A stretch of DNA of 64,000 bases from Saururus chinensis (lineage: Eukaryota > Streptophyta > Magnoliopsida > Piperales > Saururaceae), in assembly GCA_035235625.1 (NCBI GenBank), contig CP141147.1, forward strand, positions 6,871,001 through 6,935,000. Direction: 5' to 3'. The translations under genes were made by a program, and so were the position numbers. The notes beneath the pieces were generated by a model. That model ran no database searches. It was given only the letters and a program-made list of their open reading frames with translations, and was not told the origin of the DNA. Of the stretch, positions 1 through 12,053 are shown piece after piece (position 1 is the first letter of the stretch; every line of letters starts with the position of its first letter).

Positions 1-374
1 CTTTAAACATAATCTCTTTATTTAAAATCAGATAAGTCATTATTCTGAATATAATATAGCAAAACAAGGTTAATGAAATCTCTTTACATAATTTCAAAAC
101 CTTTCAGATGTACAATTTGATAAGTTAGAATATGATAAAAACTCTTTAATGTAAAGTTGTTTAATTTAATGGTAAATAAATCATATCATATAGAATCCGA
201 TGATTAGGATAGGATAAAACCATTGGATTGAATCAGAGTAAATCAAATCAAAGTAGAGCAGACAGATCAATTCAGAAAGTTGCGGAATTAATTCATCCGA
301 TAGATCATATAATTTAAGATCAGATAACAAAATATTAATAAAATTTTCAAATCAAAACAAAATAGAACATATAA

Positions 375-378
<4 letters not shown>

Positions 379-470
<92 letters not shown>
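379..470. repeat. (TAA)n microsatellite
   Basis: About 30 uninterrupted AAT/TAA units lie inside the leader of the family D element. The purity of the run suggests recent slippage. A poly-leucine open frame across it on the minus strand is a by-product of the repeat. Confidence 0.97.
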
Positions 471-471
<1 letters not shown>

Positions 472-506
472 TTTTCGAATTAACACAAAACAGATAGATC
501 AGAGCC

Positions 507-1195
507 GTGATACCAAACGATGTTCCCCTTGACACTCATGGGGTAGCGAGAGGCTCATAAAGTAAGGAGCTTTCCCATTATGCTCCCCACCTATATGCGC
601 ACGTCAGTACCAATTATTTTTCTCGATGGGTATCCAGAGAGTGCTTTGATAATCCCAGGTTTTACCCCAGAACTATCTAGAAAGTGCACGTATGCAAAAT
701 ACAATGCAACATATGTAGGTCATTTCAAACATATGATATTTTTCCATGGCGAATAAGCATAAATCTAGAATTTAAAACCCCCTACATTGTAGGTTGAGTT
801 AAAATCTACAATAATGCTAAGCGAAAATATATGAAAATGATTATGATCTTTTTCAAGAAGTCCTTTGTTAGAAAAAGAATCTTGTCAAAAATAATTTAAT
901 GCAGAAACATATGCATAAATCATCGGTTCGTCCAAGTGACGAGAAAACCAAAATCGTGATACCTAACGGTGTTCCCCTCGATACTCATGGGGCATCGAGA
1001 AGCTCAGTAAGTGGGGGCTTTCCCATGATGCTCCACACCCATGCGCGCACCAGTACCGATTATTTTTCTCGGCTGTATCAAGGAGTCATGCTCCGATAGT
1101 TTTTTAGATTTTATACCAAATAACTATTTGATAGTCCTGGACTTTATACCAGATAACTATTCGATAATCTTGGATTTTATACCAGATAACTATCT
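507..1195. repeat. Duplicated ~190-bp block plus 3 short tandem units in D leader
   Basis: Two related blocks start at 507 and 956 with 'gtgatacc..acg.tgttcccct', followed by the shared words actcatgggg, ctttcccat and attatttttctcg. After the second block, about 1105-1195, a unit of about 33 bp built on 'ttttataccagataactat' is repeated three times. All of it lies inside the element leader and looks non-coding. Confidence 0.8.
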
Positions 1196-1574
1196 TTCAA
1201 AATTTCAAATGAAACATCTTAATTAGAAATCAACATTAATAATCGTTTTACAACATCATTCGAAATTTAAAACATATGACAAAAAAATATACTTTTTACG
1301 GAGATTAAATCATTCAAGAGGAATCATATTTGAATTCAATCATAGAGGCATTCGGAAATTAAAGCATCCGACGGAAAATAAACTTAAAATATCGGACAGA
1401 AAATAAGTCAAAAATCAATTATACTCTTTTTCACAGAAGCAGTAGAAAACTTAAAATAAATGTGTCACATATTTAGGTCAAAACGTACATTCCAGAGTCA
1501 CTTCATATTCAAAACAAATATTTCAAATCAAACCAAACTTGAAATCGAAATCTATCTCAATGTATGAGGAGAAT

Positions 1575-2060
1575 CAACATTGGAGCTATCCACTAATTCC
1601 CCATGTCCCATACCATAGGCGTTTGATGGTTTTTCCACAGTAATTCTACTATCCATCGAGATAACTTGGCAATCATTTTTTTTTTCAAAACACAGAACAT
1701 TTGAATTCAATTTCTATCTTAAATCCATTAGTAGACTCAACCTTAGAGTGGACTACTAATACCACGTGTCCCATACCACGAGTATTTGGCGGTTTCTCTA
1801 AGGAAATTCCATTGTCTTTGAAAATAGTTGGATTAAATTCTAGCAGAACTAGCCCAAGAGTGATCCACTAAAAACTTGTGTCCCATACCACGAGCGTTTA
1901 GTGGTTCCTTCAAGGTAGGTCCACTGTTTTTCAAATACAGATACTTCAAAAGTAAATCTTGTGTCAAGATATCGGCAGAATTTGCCGTAGAACTATCCAC
2001 AAACACCACACATCCCATACCGTGGTGTGTAGTAGTTGCTCCTTGGAAATTCTATCGTTG
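1575..2060. repeat. Four diverged tandem units ('gtcccataccacgag')
   Basis: Four copies of a unit with the core (g/a)tcccatacc, a following gt-rich stretch and a ctcca/aattc tail occur near 1600, 1768, 1880 and 2010. The spacing is irregular, roughly 110-170 bp. Divergence between copies is high, so the array is old. It is part of the family D leader. Confidence 0.75.
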
Positions 2061-3496
2061 TTTAAAATAATTTTGACAGACTATTTGAAATCGAGGTTGC
2101 TAAATAATCACGCAATGAATTCAAAATAAATATTTTTGACTAATTCAAAATAGAAATTCGTAAATATCAGAATTCAGATCAAGTCTGACACTATACTGAC
2201 AAAATAAGATTTCAAATCATTCTTAAATTATAAAATCAGATTTCATAAAATCGAAGTCCATCGGGTATATGATGTAACATAAAGCAGAATTTTAAATCAA
2301 CTTCGATATAACTGATTCTGAACAAAATTGTCAAACCACTCTCGATTAAAACTTAGAATTCATAACATCATAATTCGTATTAAGTCTGATGTCATATAGA
2401 TTGAACATAAAGTACAAACCCAGAATTCGTATTAAATCCCATATCATAGTTAAAACCAAATATCAAACTAATTCAAAAATCAAAATTCGTATTAAACTAA
2501 GATTTGGAATAGTAATTTTAAATAATAACAATTCCAATGCAAACTTCATAAAATTGGAGATTATATAAATCCGATACAACACAAGTACAAAAGAAATTCA
2601 AAATCCAATATCATAGTTGAAATAGAATTGTAAATTAATTCCTATCAAAAATCAGAATTTGTATAAAAATGAGATTCATAACAGTAATTTTTAATAATAA
2701 CAATTCAGATTCGAAATGTGTAATATCAATCTGATACAAGATAAGTTGAATAGAAATTCTAAATTACTTATAATTAAACAAATCTGACTTTATAAATTGT
2801 AAAGTTAAGAGTAATTTCAATGTCACACTAGTAAAACAAAATTACTAATCTAAACCCGATACAATTTATTCGTAGTAAAATTTTCAAATCAATTTAGATT
2901 CAGGATTACAAATTTATAAATTGGGTTGTCGTATCAAATATTTATGTAACAAATTCAGACATTCAATAATTTTTGACTTGAAATCAAAATTTATAAAATT
3001 GATGTTAGCATCAATTACATGCAAAATATGCAAGACATAAATTTAAAATTATTTCTAATTCAAAATCGGAAGTCTTAAGTTCGTATTAAATTGAATGCAA
3101 TACTCGGAGAACGGAAAACTCATAATCGGAATTCACCTAAAATCCGATACAACACATGCGGAAGTTCAAAAATCGAAATCCTCAAATCCAATATCACATG
3201 TGAAGAATGAAAGATTCACAAGAGGAATTTTTATTTAATTCAATATAAGACATGTGGAACGGTAAAAACATAATTAGAGATTATTTTAATTCGAATATCA
3301 TAAATGCAGAATAACACATTCAAAATAACAGTTTGTCATAAAGCCGATGAATATGTGCAAAATGGCAGAAATCACAATCGAACTTTATATTAAATCCGAT
3401 AATATATTCGTTACAAAGAAATTCCAATTTAAAATTTTGAATTTGGAAAGTCTCAAAATATATTTTAAAATATTTTTCTCTCGCAGACAGAGTAAT

Positions 3497-3508
3497 GCTC
3501 TGATACTA
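3497..3508 (-). other. Primer-binding site (tRNA-iMet type) of element D
   Basis: Read on the minus strand this is TAGTATCAGAGC, one base from the TGGTATCAGAGC complement of plant initiator-Met tRNA. It sits two bases inside the LTR that starts at 3511. It sets the element's orientation (minus) and identifies the neighbouring LTR as the 5' LTR. Confidence 0.85.
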
Positions 3509-3510
3509 TT

Positions 3511-5522
3511 TGTAGCACCCCGACCCGGATCGGGGGTTGGATCGGAAAACAGAATCGGAGTTCATTAAAATAAGCGGAAAAATTAAAACCGACGGACCAG
3601 GAGCTACAGACTCTGAGTGCGAGAGTCATAACATTCTTTACACACGCCGAGCCTTAGTGCTTCGTTACGCGTCGGTCAGAACAAACCTAATTTTATAACT
3701 AATTTGGACCGGGCCAACGTAATTTATCGTTGGTTGCCTACGTACGTATTGGATACCATCTCTAACGTTATTCCAATACGATGGGATCCGAACGTAGTTC
3801 TGCCTAATGGCTAATACATGCATCAGGCATCACAAAATCATATACGTTAAAATACGTATATCTTTATATCCGAATAATCATTCAGGGTCAGATAGAAATC
3901 TTATAAATCGTTTGAGTCAAACAGAAGCCAATAAATCAGTAAAATACACATTTCACATAGGTGAGTAGAATACTAACAAAACACACATCCCACTCTATCA
4001 TAGAGCGGAGCAGAACACATTACAGAACATATTGGATCATATAAGATCCTAGCAGATCGTATCAGATTTCATCCGACCATACTGGTCACATCAGATCGGA
4101 GTAAGTTAAATCATAGTAGAGCATTTCAAAGTAATTCAGATCACAATAGAATAAATCAAAGTAGATTAAATAGGAACATATCAGCATATATCAGATCAGC
4201 AAATTATATATCTTAATTAGTAATATACTAATTAAGATGTGCATTCATATAAATCATATTATACCAGAAGGTCCGAAAAGCGTACTCCCCTGCCATTCCG
4301 GGACTGGCGATGTTCGGAGTTGCTTATTTCCTCAAGGCATCCTCCCTTTCTGATCCGGAGACGGTAGATAGAACCTCCTCTAACTTCGAAACACTTTACC
4401 TTTCCTGCGCCCGTAGGCGGCAGATAGAACCTCCCCTTACCCGGAGACACTTTTCCCTTTCCGTGCCCGTAGGTAGCAGACAGAATCTCCCCTTACCCAG
4501 AGACACTTTTCCCTTTCCTGCCCGTAGGCGGCAGACAGAACTTCCCCTTACCCGGAGACACTTTTCCCTTTCCGTGCCTGTAGGCGGCGGACAGAACCTC
4601 CCCTTACCCGGTGACACTTTTTCCTTTTTGCGCCCGTAGGCGGCGGACAGAACCTCCTCTTACCCGGAGACACTTTTCCCTTTCCGCGCCCGTAGACGGT
4701 GGACAGAACCTCCCCTTGCCCGGAGACACTACCCTTTCTGTGCCCATAAGCGGTGGACAGAACTTTCCCTTGCCCCGGGACGTTTCCCCTATATAGGGTT
4801 ACTAACTCGAAGAATTGACGCTTTGAGTGCATAGAACATGCTCGATTTAGCTAAGAACGCTTTTTGAATGGAAGAAAACAGATACAGAATGACTCCAGAA
4901 AGTTCTCTGAAAAAATGAACGGAATGAACTATTTGTAGTAAACTGGCGTGCGAGCGAACAGGAGAAGCTGGAATACGCGCGCACGTGCTTGCGCCACATG
5001 GTGCACGATGAGTGGACCGAAAATGAAGTCGGCGCGCGTGCCATCGCCGCGAGTGCAGTGAGCACTATCGCGCCGCGCGTCACGGGGCTCGGCTCTGATG
5101 TAGCTCGGCTCGACTCGACTGGATGACATCAGCTATTCCGTCATTTTTTGAATTTTTTATTATTATTTTATTTCAAATACAATTCAAACTTCAAAATGTG
5201 ATAACTTTTTAATCTGAAATTGGAATCGCGCGTTCTTAGTACCGATGGACTCGTATTGACGAGACCTTCAAAAATAGACCCCACATGGGTATCTTATCTC
5301 GAACTTGGAAAGTGGGTCCCGCCCATATTGCACATTTCCCGAGGTTGTAACTTTCGTTTCCGAGCTCTGATTTGCGTGTTCTTCGATTCGTTACGCTCAT
5401 TACTTCGAGCTCTAACCAGATATGGGAGTTTTATCCCTTAAAGCCCCTTAAATTTTAACTAAAATTATATAATTACCCCTAACCCTCTTGGGTTAAGCGT
5501 AATCGGAACACGGGGTGCCACA
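3511..5522 (-). mobile_element. 5' LTR of family D element (2.0 kb)
   Basis: The LTR is bounded by TGTAGCACCCCG at the left and CGGGGTGCCACA at the right, a 12-bp terminal inverted match with one difference. The tRNA-iMet primer site lies immediately inside it. A ctatatag stretch near 4789 could be the TATA region on the minus strand, with a roughly 60-bp minisatellite just downstream of it in sense direction. No coding signal is present. The matching 3' LTR, if any, lies left of the window. The superfamily is not determinable from the LTR alone, though the size and primer fit Ty3/gypsy chromovirus-like elements. Confidence 0.8.
4370..4790 (-). repeat. ~60-bp minisatellite inside D LTR
   Basis: Seven to eight tandem copies are built on 'cccgtaggcggcagacagaa' followed by cctccccttacccggagacacttttccctttc. 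The open frames on both strands across this block are repeat artefacts. A short array of the same unit, in the same orientation relative to its LTR, occurs at 6590-6735 in the C LTR. Confidence 0.93.
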
Positions 5523-5639
5523 AAGACTCAATACATACACAAGGTTTTTAGACATAATTTTGACAAAGAAATCAGCTAATAAACTTGACATATGACTCAT
5601 ATGTTCTTACATGAGGTTTTCCAATGCCATAATTGAGTT
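5523..5639. other. Short unassigned gap
   Basis: About 117 bp lie between the D LTR and the first recognisable family A sequence. I see no repeat, gene or element end in it. Confidence 0.5.
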
Positions 5640-6589
5640 GAGCCTTGATATAACTATATGTTGGGACCTATGTATGCCCGTATTATTTATGTTTTCATTT
5701 GCTTGAATGTTTGCAATTGATATTGTGATAGTAACTTATTACATGGTTGTGGTTATTAAAAGATAATCAATGGGGCTTGATAGCTTTAGATTGGGTGAGA
5801 GCACTTAATCGAGATAAAAACTAAACTACCTCAAAGGGGTCTGGGACTAGTGTAATGACCGTGAATTTTCGGTATAATTTTATGCCTCTAAAAAGCTATT
5901 TTTTGGGTTTTTAGTACTTTTAAACTATTTAGAGGTATTTACTAGGTGGGTTTTCTTAAGGACGAGGTAGAACTCTAAAAAACGAGTATATCAAGCATTG
6001 AACCATGCAAATCAGACATTGAGGGAAGAGTGCCACATGGGTAAGACCCCCTTAAAAAGTACAAAACCTACCCATGTGGGGTTTTAGTTTTGTAGGGCTT
6101 ATCAATACGAGACCAATGGTTCCAATAACACATGTATCAGAGTTCAGGAGAGAAAGTGATGCACATTTGAAGTTTTTGATTTTTTTGAAAAAAAATATAT
6201 TAGAAAAAGAATTTATTGCGTCAGCTAGCGTTAGTGCAGTGGCGCTAGTAGGATGCACATCAACATGATCGATGTGTGATGCACAATGTGCATGTTATGA
6301 GCACAGGTTGCTGCACTTCAAGGGCGTGTGCCACACAGTTGGCATCTACTCCACGTATACAAGGCACATGTGAACCACCTCACATGCCTATTTAAAAGCA
6401 TGTGAGCTTCAGATTTTGCAATTTTCTCTCCCACACTCCTACAAACTTTATTTCTCTTGTCCTAAATAGTTTTAAGTATGATTTGAGCCATTAAAGAGGC
6501 GTTGTTAGCTAATTAAAGGGTGTTCTAAGCAATGGAGGGGTCCATTCCTTAATTTAGCTACTATAGAAGGGGAAAACAATCCAGGGTAA

Positions 6590-6735
6590 GAGGAGGCTCT
6601 GTCCGACACCCTTCGGCCCAGAGAGAGAGAGAGAAATAGAGAAATATCTCTAGGAAAGGGGAGGTTTTGTCCGTCGCCTATGGGCACAAAAAGTGAGCAA
6701 TGTCTCTCAAGAAGGGGAGGTTATTCCTGTAACGA
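6590..6735 (+). repeat. Short array of the D-type minisatellite in LTR C1
   Basis: About two units occur, containing gtaagaggaggctctgtccg and ggggaggttttgtccgtcgcc. These are the reverse complement of the unit at 4370-4790. Relative to each LTR's own direction the orientation is the same. A GA run interrupts the first unit. Confidence 0.8.
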
Positions 6736-6890
6736 GCGAGCCTGCCGAATGTTGTGACAAGGTTATTATCCAGTTAGAGAGCTCCAAAGCTCGAAAAATG
6801 GACGTCCAAGTTCATGGAGTCTAGCTTGCCATTTTTGAACTCTCAAGGAGAACAAGGGAAGGGTTTTCATCCTTTCTTAATGTAATGTCC

Positions 6891-9800
6891 AGGAATTTTC
6901 TAAATTACCGAAGTTGACCACGGGAAATTAGGGTGTTGGACCCCTTGAACTTCTCGTTGGAATACCATATTAAATGCTTGGAATTGGTAGCTAAATATAT
7001 GGATGGAAAGCAGACAGAAAGAGCTTCGAAATGCCACTAAGAACGCGCGAATCGGAGTTCGGATGAAGGAGATACGCCAGTTCGAATTTGAATATATCGT
7101 GCAGGGCCTGTTTACCCAAATTGAACGCGCAAATTGTCCGTTTAAGTCTCTATATGGGCCCGATCAATTAGTATTTCGAAATTGTGTTTTTGGGCCCAAT
7201 TTGGTTGCCGAATTGAGGAGATTTTGGCCCAACCCTTTAGGGGATTAGGAACAGTAATCCTATGTATATAAAAGGGGCTAATTAGGGCTTTTATGGGGGG
7301 GGGGGGGGACTTGGACCGATGAGGGAGAGGAGGAGCCATCGAAGAAATTTTCCGGCGAGGCTTTGGCGGTGGTGGATTGACGAAAACTCGGCCATTGAGA
7401 TAGGATTTCAAGTCGATATTTAATGGAGAATTGTTTGCTAATTTGAATGAAAATAGTAATTTCTGCACAATACTATGCACGTGAACAATAATTAATTTTT
7501 TGATCACCAGACCCGCCGTAGGATAGGGGCTGTGCTGGCCTCTAGCCGTGACGGCCCTGACTCCAGTTGCATTGGTCATGTCTTCGGCCACATCGCTCTT
7601 GGCCTCTAGCCATGCAGGCTGCCGGATCGTCATAGAGAGAAAAAAAAAAGAGAACTTGTGGCGGCGCGGCGGATTTGCCAGCCGGAGGATGGACCAGGGC
7701 TGCCGGAATTGCCGGAAGATGGCGATCCGGTCAAGCCCAGCCCATAGGCAGGTCGTGGCAGCCTTCCAACGCGATGCCACTACCGGTTTAATAAAAAAAG
7801 GCGCTTTGTCTCCTCGACAGGCCACCGGGCTATGGCCAGACGAGGGCGGTCGGAATCACCTCGTGATGGTGATCCCATCGGCCTTATCCGCTGCCCCGCT
7901 GTGGAAGCCAGGGGTAGCACTGCCAAAGGCGGAGAAGACGACCCTTGTCACGTGTCATCTGGGACGGGTTCGGGTCTGGTGACCCGAACCAATTAATCCA
8001 AGACCTGGACCGGGTCTATATTAAAATAAAAATAAGGGGGGACCATTGAACCAGGTACGGTTCAAGGGGCTATATTTGTTCTAAAAATTTAGAAAAAATG
8101 ACTCCAAGAGCTGTGAGAGTATTCTGACCAATTTTCAAATCAGGGAAAAATCCTAGTGAATGTAAAATGACCCTTTTACCCTTTGTAGATAAATTCCCGT
8201 GTGAAAACCACTTACTCGACTTGGGGGCTTCGGTTCTGGGCCTAGGAGTGGATTTAAAAATTAGATAAATTTCCAATAAGATTTTAATGTGTACCCTAAT
8301 TATGGGGAAAACCGCGTACTGAGGAAAAATCCTAGTGAGTGGATAATTGACCCTTTTGCCCTTAGGGTTTATGGTAAATCGTTAAGTCAACCTGAGTCGG
8401 TTCAAGGGGTTCACAACCCCGTCACATGCCAAGAAAATTACACAGAGTCCATGAAGTCAAGTAGTACCCTTGAGTTCAATTGTGGACTCGTCAGATGTCA
8501 ATAAGGCTTTAAACCAAATGATAGAAATACCTTTTAAGTAAATAGCTAACATTCGTGTAAATGGAAGCGTGAGTCAGTTGGAGAGTGGAGCCTTCTAAAA
8601 GGTTAATGACTTAAAATAAACAAACGGGTAGTGAGATGACCAAATGACCGAAGGGAGGGTATCATACCCTAGGTGGTAAAATTACCCTAATGCTCTTAGG
8701 GGCAATATATTCTGTTTCTGTCGAAACGGATAACCTAGTTAATCAAGAGTTAGAGTTCTCTATGAATGGCTTCAAAAGGAAGAGGTGTGGCTAGTAAGTG
8801 ACACAAAGACCTTGTTAGGTCATAGTGTCACGGGAAACAAAGGGAATGACCCTAATTCTCAAGGTTTAGGGCAGCAGATTACATGTGTTTGCAACCGAAT
8901 ACACTGATCAACTAGAGTATTAAATAGGTAACTCATGCAATGTGTTAGAATTAATTACACTCTCGGGCTTAAATTCTCTGAGCCCTGGCCCAGTAAATGA
9001 GTACAACAGGCCTCCATTTATTATCTATACATTTGTGTGATTGCATAGTATATATGGTATTTATTCTGATGCTTGCATTTATTATTATTGTGTTAAGTTA
9101 TATCAGTAACTTAAGGTTAATAAAGACTAATCAAGAGATTTTGGTTGTCGTTGGATTGTGGGGAGAACACCTAATTAAGATAATGACTAAAATACCCTCT
9201 TTAGGGTTGTGACTAGTTCATGGAGTGAACGGGGCCCTGACATAGAATTTTACCTTGGTTAATGAACCAAGGGTGGTTATGGGATGTTCTATGAGTCATA
9301 GCTCAGTGGATGAGCTATTTATTGTGCCGATTCACAAGGTGAAGAGGACCCAAATGGTTGAGCGGATACTTGACTAGATGGAGATAATCTAGTCTAAGTT
9401 TCATATGTTTGGGGGAGTCAATGGTCATAAAGACCTGAGGCTTCTATGGATACATTAGTAATGTCTTATAAGACATTTTCTCCCAGAGTTGGGATGGTGG
9501 AGATTGCGATATGCTTCTTCATTGCCACGATGGTTTTGGTCTCTTGCAGGTTCTTCCCAGGACCATATTATGTGTACAAAAAGCGGAGTTACATGAGCAT
9601 CATGGAAGGCTTGTGTTTCTTGCCAATCTGTATCCATGAACACAGTTGGGATCCTCTTCTCTAGATTCGTGGCAGGCTATTGAGATCCCTGGGGATTTGG
9701 GTTAAGCTGCTGTTAAGCAATCTACTCCAAGGTTGGAGTCCTTTGTTTGGAGATTTCTCGAGGGGCGAGTAATCTCTGAGTTATTATAGATTTGATAGTA

Positions 9801-10524
9801 TTAATTACTGAACAAGTGTTGTGAAATAATTAATAACATTATTTGATGTTGCTTATTAATTAGACAAGTGGAATGATTAAAGGACTTACTAAAATGTAGG
9901 TTGATTGAAAATACCTAAGCATTGCATGTGTGATGCTATGCTTCTTAGGATAGAGTAGTTTCTAGGCAGAACTATGTCTAAATTCGATCTTGTTGGAAGC
10001 ATTAGAGATGTTGTCTAATGAGTACGTAGGCAACTAACATCGGGTGATGTTGACCTGATCCAAAAAATATTAATAAAACCTTTTGTCCTTTGGAAGCACT
10101 TCTCCTGAAGGCGGAGAGATTCCATTGTTGTTGTTGTTGTGGTTATTTGGTTTGGCTGGTTGCAAATTTTTAAGGCGACGACAAGTGAGACCAGTAGGCG
10201 AGCACAAGATGAAGTTTTTGCGTTTCTGCAACTCCAGTACGTAAGTATTTCATTAACGTGAGAGTCAACTTAGTTATTTATTTTCAGATGGATGACAGAC
10301 TTGTACTTAGATGGATGAGCTGTTCTTGTTGGATTTTGAGACGTATAAATATCATATAATTTGATATCCATATTTGTGAACCCCAGTTATCATGGTGTGT
10401 ATATTTAATCGAATGGTTTATTTTGTATTTAAGAAGAAAAAAAAACTTTCTCGCTACAACAATTTTTCTCGCTACTTACCGTTCGTGCTATTTAAAAATG
10501 CTTTTAAAAATCCGGGTCATGACA
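6891..10524 (+). mobile_element. Solo LTR A1 (family A, 3634 bp), structurally complete
   Basis: The ends are TGTAATGTCC and GGGTCATGACA. CTTAA at 6886-6890 recurs at 10525-10529, a perfect 5-bp target duplication, so the insertion is recent relative to the C1 LTR it entered. A TATA-like tatataaaagg lies at 7265 and is followed by a run of 14 G (7295-7308) and a GC-rich block at about 7500-7990. The rest is AT-rich. No protein-coding signal is seen. It is the best reference copy of family A here. Other copies are A0, A2, A3 (46740-53412) and A4 (56947 onward). Confidence 0.92.
7265..7275 (+). promoter_or_regulatory. Putative LTR TATA box
   Basis: A tatataaaagg motif sits about 375 bp into LTR A1. 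A related ataaaaag stretch is at the matching place in A2 (near 12433), and its reverse complement is in A3 (near 53015). Conservation across copies supports a core promoter, but no transcript evidence exists here. Confidence 0.5.
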
Positions 10525-11940
10525 CTTAAGGCATATTTGTTTACATTGGTTCTCTTTTTAATTTGACATACATATGACTCTAGCATGCTATGTGTTAGAG
10601 TTAGTTTCAAGAAATGATTTAAGATTTTCTCAAATATATTTGATATTATCAAATGAATGATTATCCTTTGAAGTAGGATATAAAGTATATGCTATGATTT
10701 TTATGATTGTCTCATATGTTCAATTTCTTGAGTGTTTATCCTTTTCATTTGATTGTAAATTATACGCATGGTAGCATATGAGATAGAGAAAATCTATCTT
10801 CACTACTGTTTTAATTAGGAATGACTAAAATACATTTGAAAAGCGGTTTTGGAGAATCATTCCTTGTAGAAGGATGATTCTCAAGAATAGTTTATAAAAT
10901 ACGTACTAAGTATGGTAATTGAGTTACTTGAATGGGATAAATAGAGGGTAATTGTCCGGTTGGAATGAGAGACCAACCCTATATTTGTAGTCATTAATAA
11001 TGACACTCCCATGGCTTGTAGAGGTGAGGCTAGGTTTTTTTTAAAAGGATAAACATGGGGATAGAATATTTTGAAATAAAAACTTATGAGTATGGGAACT
11101 CAAGATAGATTTGTTTGTTCGGAGCTACTGTTGGGCACCCCGATAGAGTTCCATGGATTAGATAAGGGCACAATTACAATCTGATTTGGAATCGGATGCA
11201 CGGTACCTATTTTAGCATGGTGAGCACCTAACGAAGGGCAAGACCCTTGATTAGCCCCTAATGAAGGGAATCTATCAAGGCTATGCGCGCTACGGTAAAG
11301 AGTATCATAGGAAGACTCTCTACTATCTTGATCGCAACGCTATATGAGCACATGTTTCTCTTCTCTCCACAAGCACGAGGTATTTTATGATGATCCGTGA
11401 AGGAGTAAGAGGAGACTACTTTGTACCTGTACCAAAGTCCATATGATGGAGTTGGTGTCTGGGACACTTGAAGCAAGACATAAGAGATTGAAAACCCTAG
11501 GAGCATCTTCGATACGTAGAAAGAAGCTCTAGGGGTGGTTTTAGGTGAGAGGCACACTCTGTTTTCATGAAAGTAGTATCTATATTATGTGCTTTGAAAC
11601 TTCCATGTATTACTTCATGTCTGATAGTATAAACTCTCCTACTTAGTATTTTAAAACACTCACCACCCCCCAGACTTTGCACTAATTGTCAAAGCTTAGT
11701 GTGTGGGTAGAAGGGCATACTACGGAGATTTCGAGTTGATTTCAAGGTTTTCAAACTGCACCATAAATTCTAGTAAGAACTTTAGTATTTTTCTCTTTAT
11801 GTGTTTGTACACAGACGGTAGTTCATGGGAAATTAAATTACAAACCATGCTTATGGTGAGTAGTTCCAGTTGAAAGCCCAGGTAAACTTTGATATTTTAT
11901 TAAATAATTTTATATGCTTACAAAATTTTGGGGTACAACA

Positions 11941-12053
11941 ACTAGTGCATAGAGTGAACAAAGGCCTCGACTTAAGAATTTGCCTTAGTTAATGAACCCA
12001 TGGTAATTTTGAGACTTGAACCTAGTCTAAAAGAGACTAATAAGGTTTGGGAA
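11941..12053 (+). mobile_element. Middle piece of LTR A0
   Basis: After the ACTAG duplication, sequence beginning 'tgcatagagtgaac' continues the A0 block that stopped at 5850. It matches 14330-14430 of A2. It ends at GGGAA, the left target duplication of A2. Confidence 0.8.

Larger units (their letters stand above)
1..3496 (-). mobile_element. Family D LTR element, leader/internal part (truncated by window edge)
   Basis: This is the internal region of a minus-strand LTR retroelement whose 5' LTR lies at 3511-5522. It is AT-rich, and I see no gag or pol similarity on either strand across 3.5 kb. Instead it holds a TAA microsatellite, a pair of about 190-bp repeats, four copies of a 'gtcccatacca' unit, and a long degenerate AT-rich array between about 2080 and 3490 that reuses words such as aattcgtattaaa and tccgatacaac. 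A repeat-rich, apparently non-coding leader after the primer site suggests a non-autonomous large derivative, or a very long untranslated leader. The superfamily cannot be set without coding sequence. It looks old. Confidence 0.6.
5851..11940 (+). mobile_element. Solo LTR C1 (family C), ~2.45 kb without its insert
   Basis: It begins TGTAATGACCGTG and ends GGGGTACAACA. The five bases ACTAG at 5846-5850 are repeated at 11941-11945, a perfect target duplication, so this is a solo LTR that lost its interior by LTR-LTR recombination. A family A solo LTR (6891-10524) is inserted inside it. The 3' half is shared with the fragment at 26338-27612. It contains a minisatellite at 6590-6735. No coding sequence is seen. 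Short open frames here are not supported. Confidence 0.88.

Noticed and set aside
347-535. Poly-leucine protein
   Set aside because: It is the translation of the (TAA)n microsatellite.
899-2070. Small proteins in the D leader
   Set aside because: They overlap the repeat units, have no similarity to known families, and pairs of frames on opposite strands cover the same bases.
3497-3508. tRNA gene fragments at the three TGGTATC(A/G)GAGC sites
   Set aside because: Only the 12 bases complementary to the tRNA 3' end are present, each next to an LTR. They are primer sites, not tRNA genes.
4259-4832. Repetitive proteins with 'GQGKVLSTAYG'-like units
   Set aside because: They come from the 60-bp minisatellite, are seen on both strands, and no start or promoter is specific to them.
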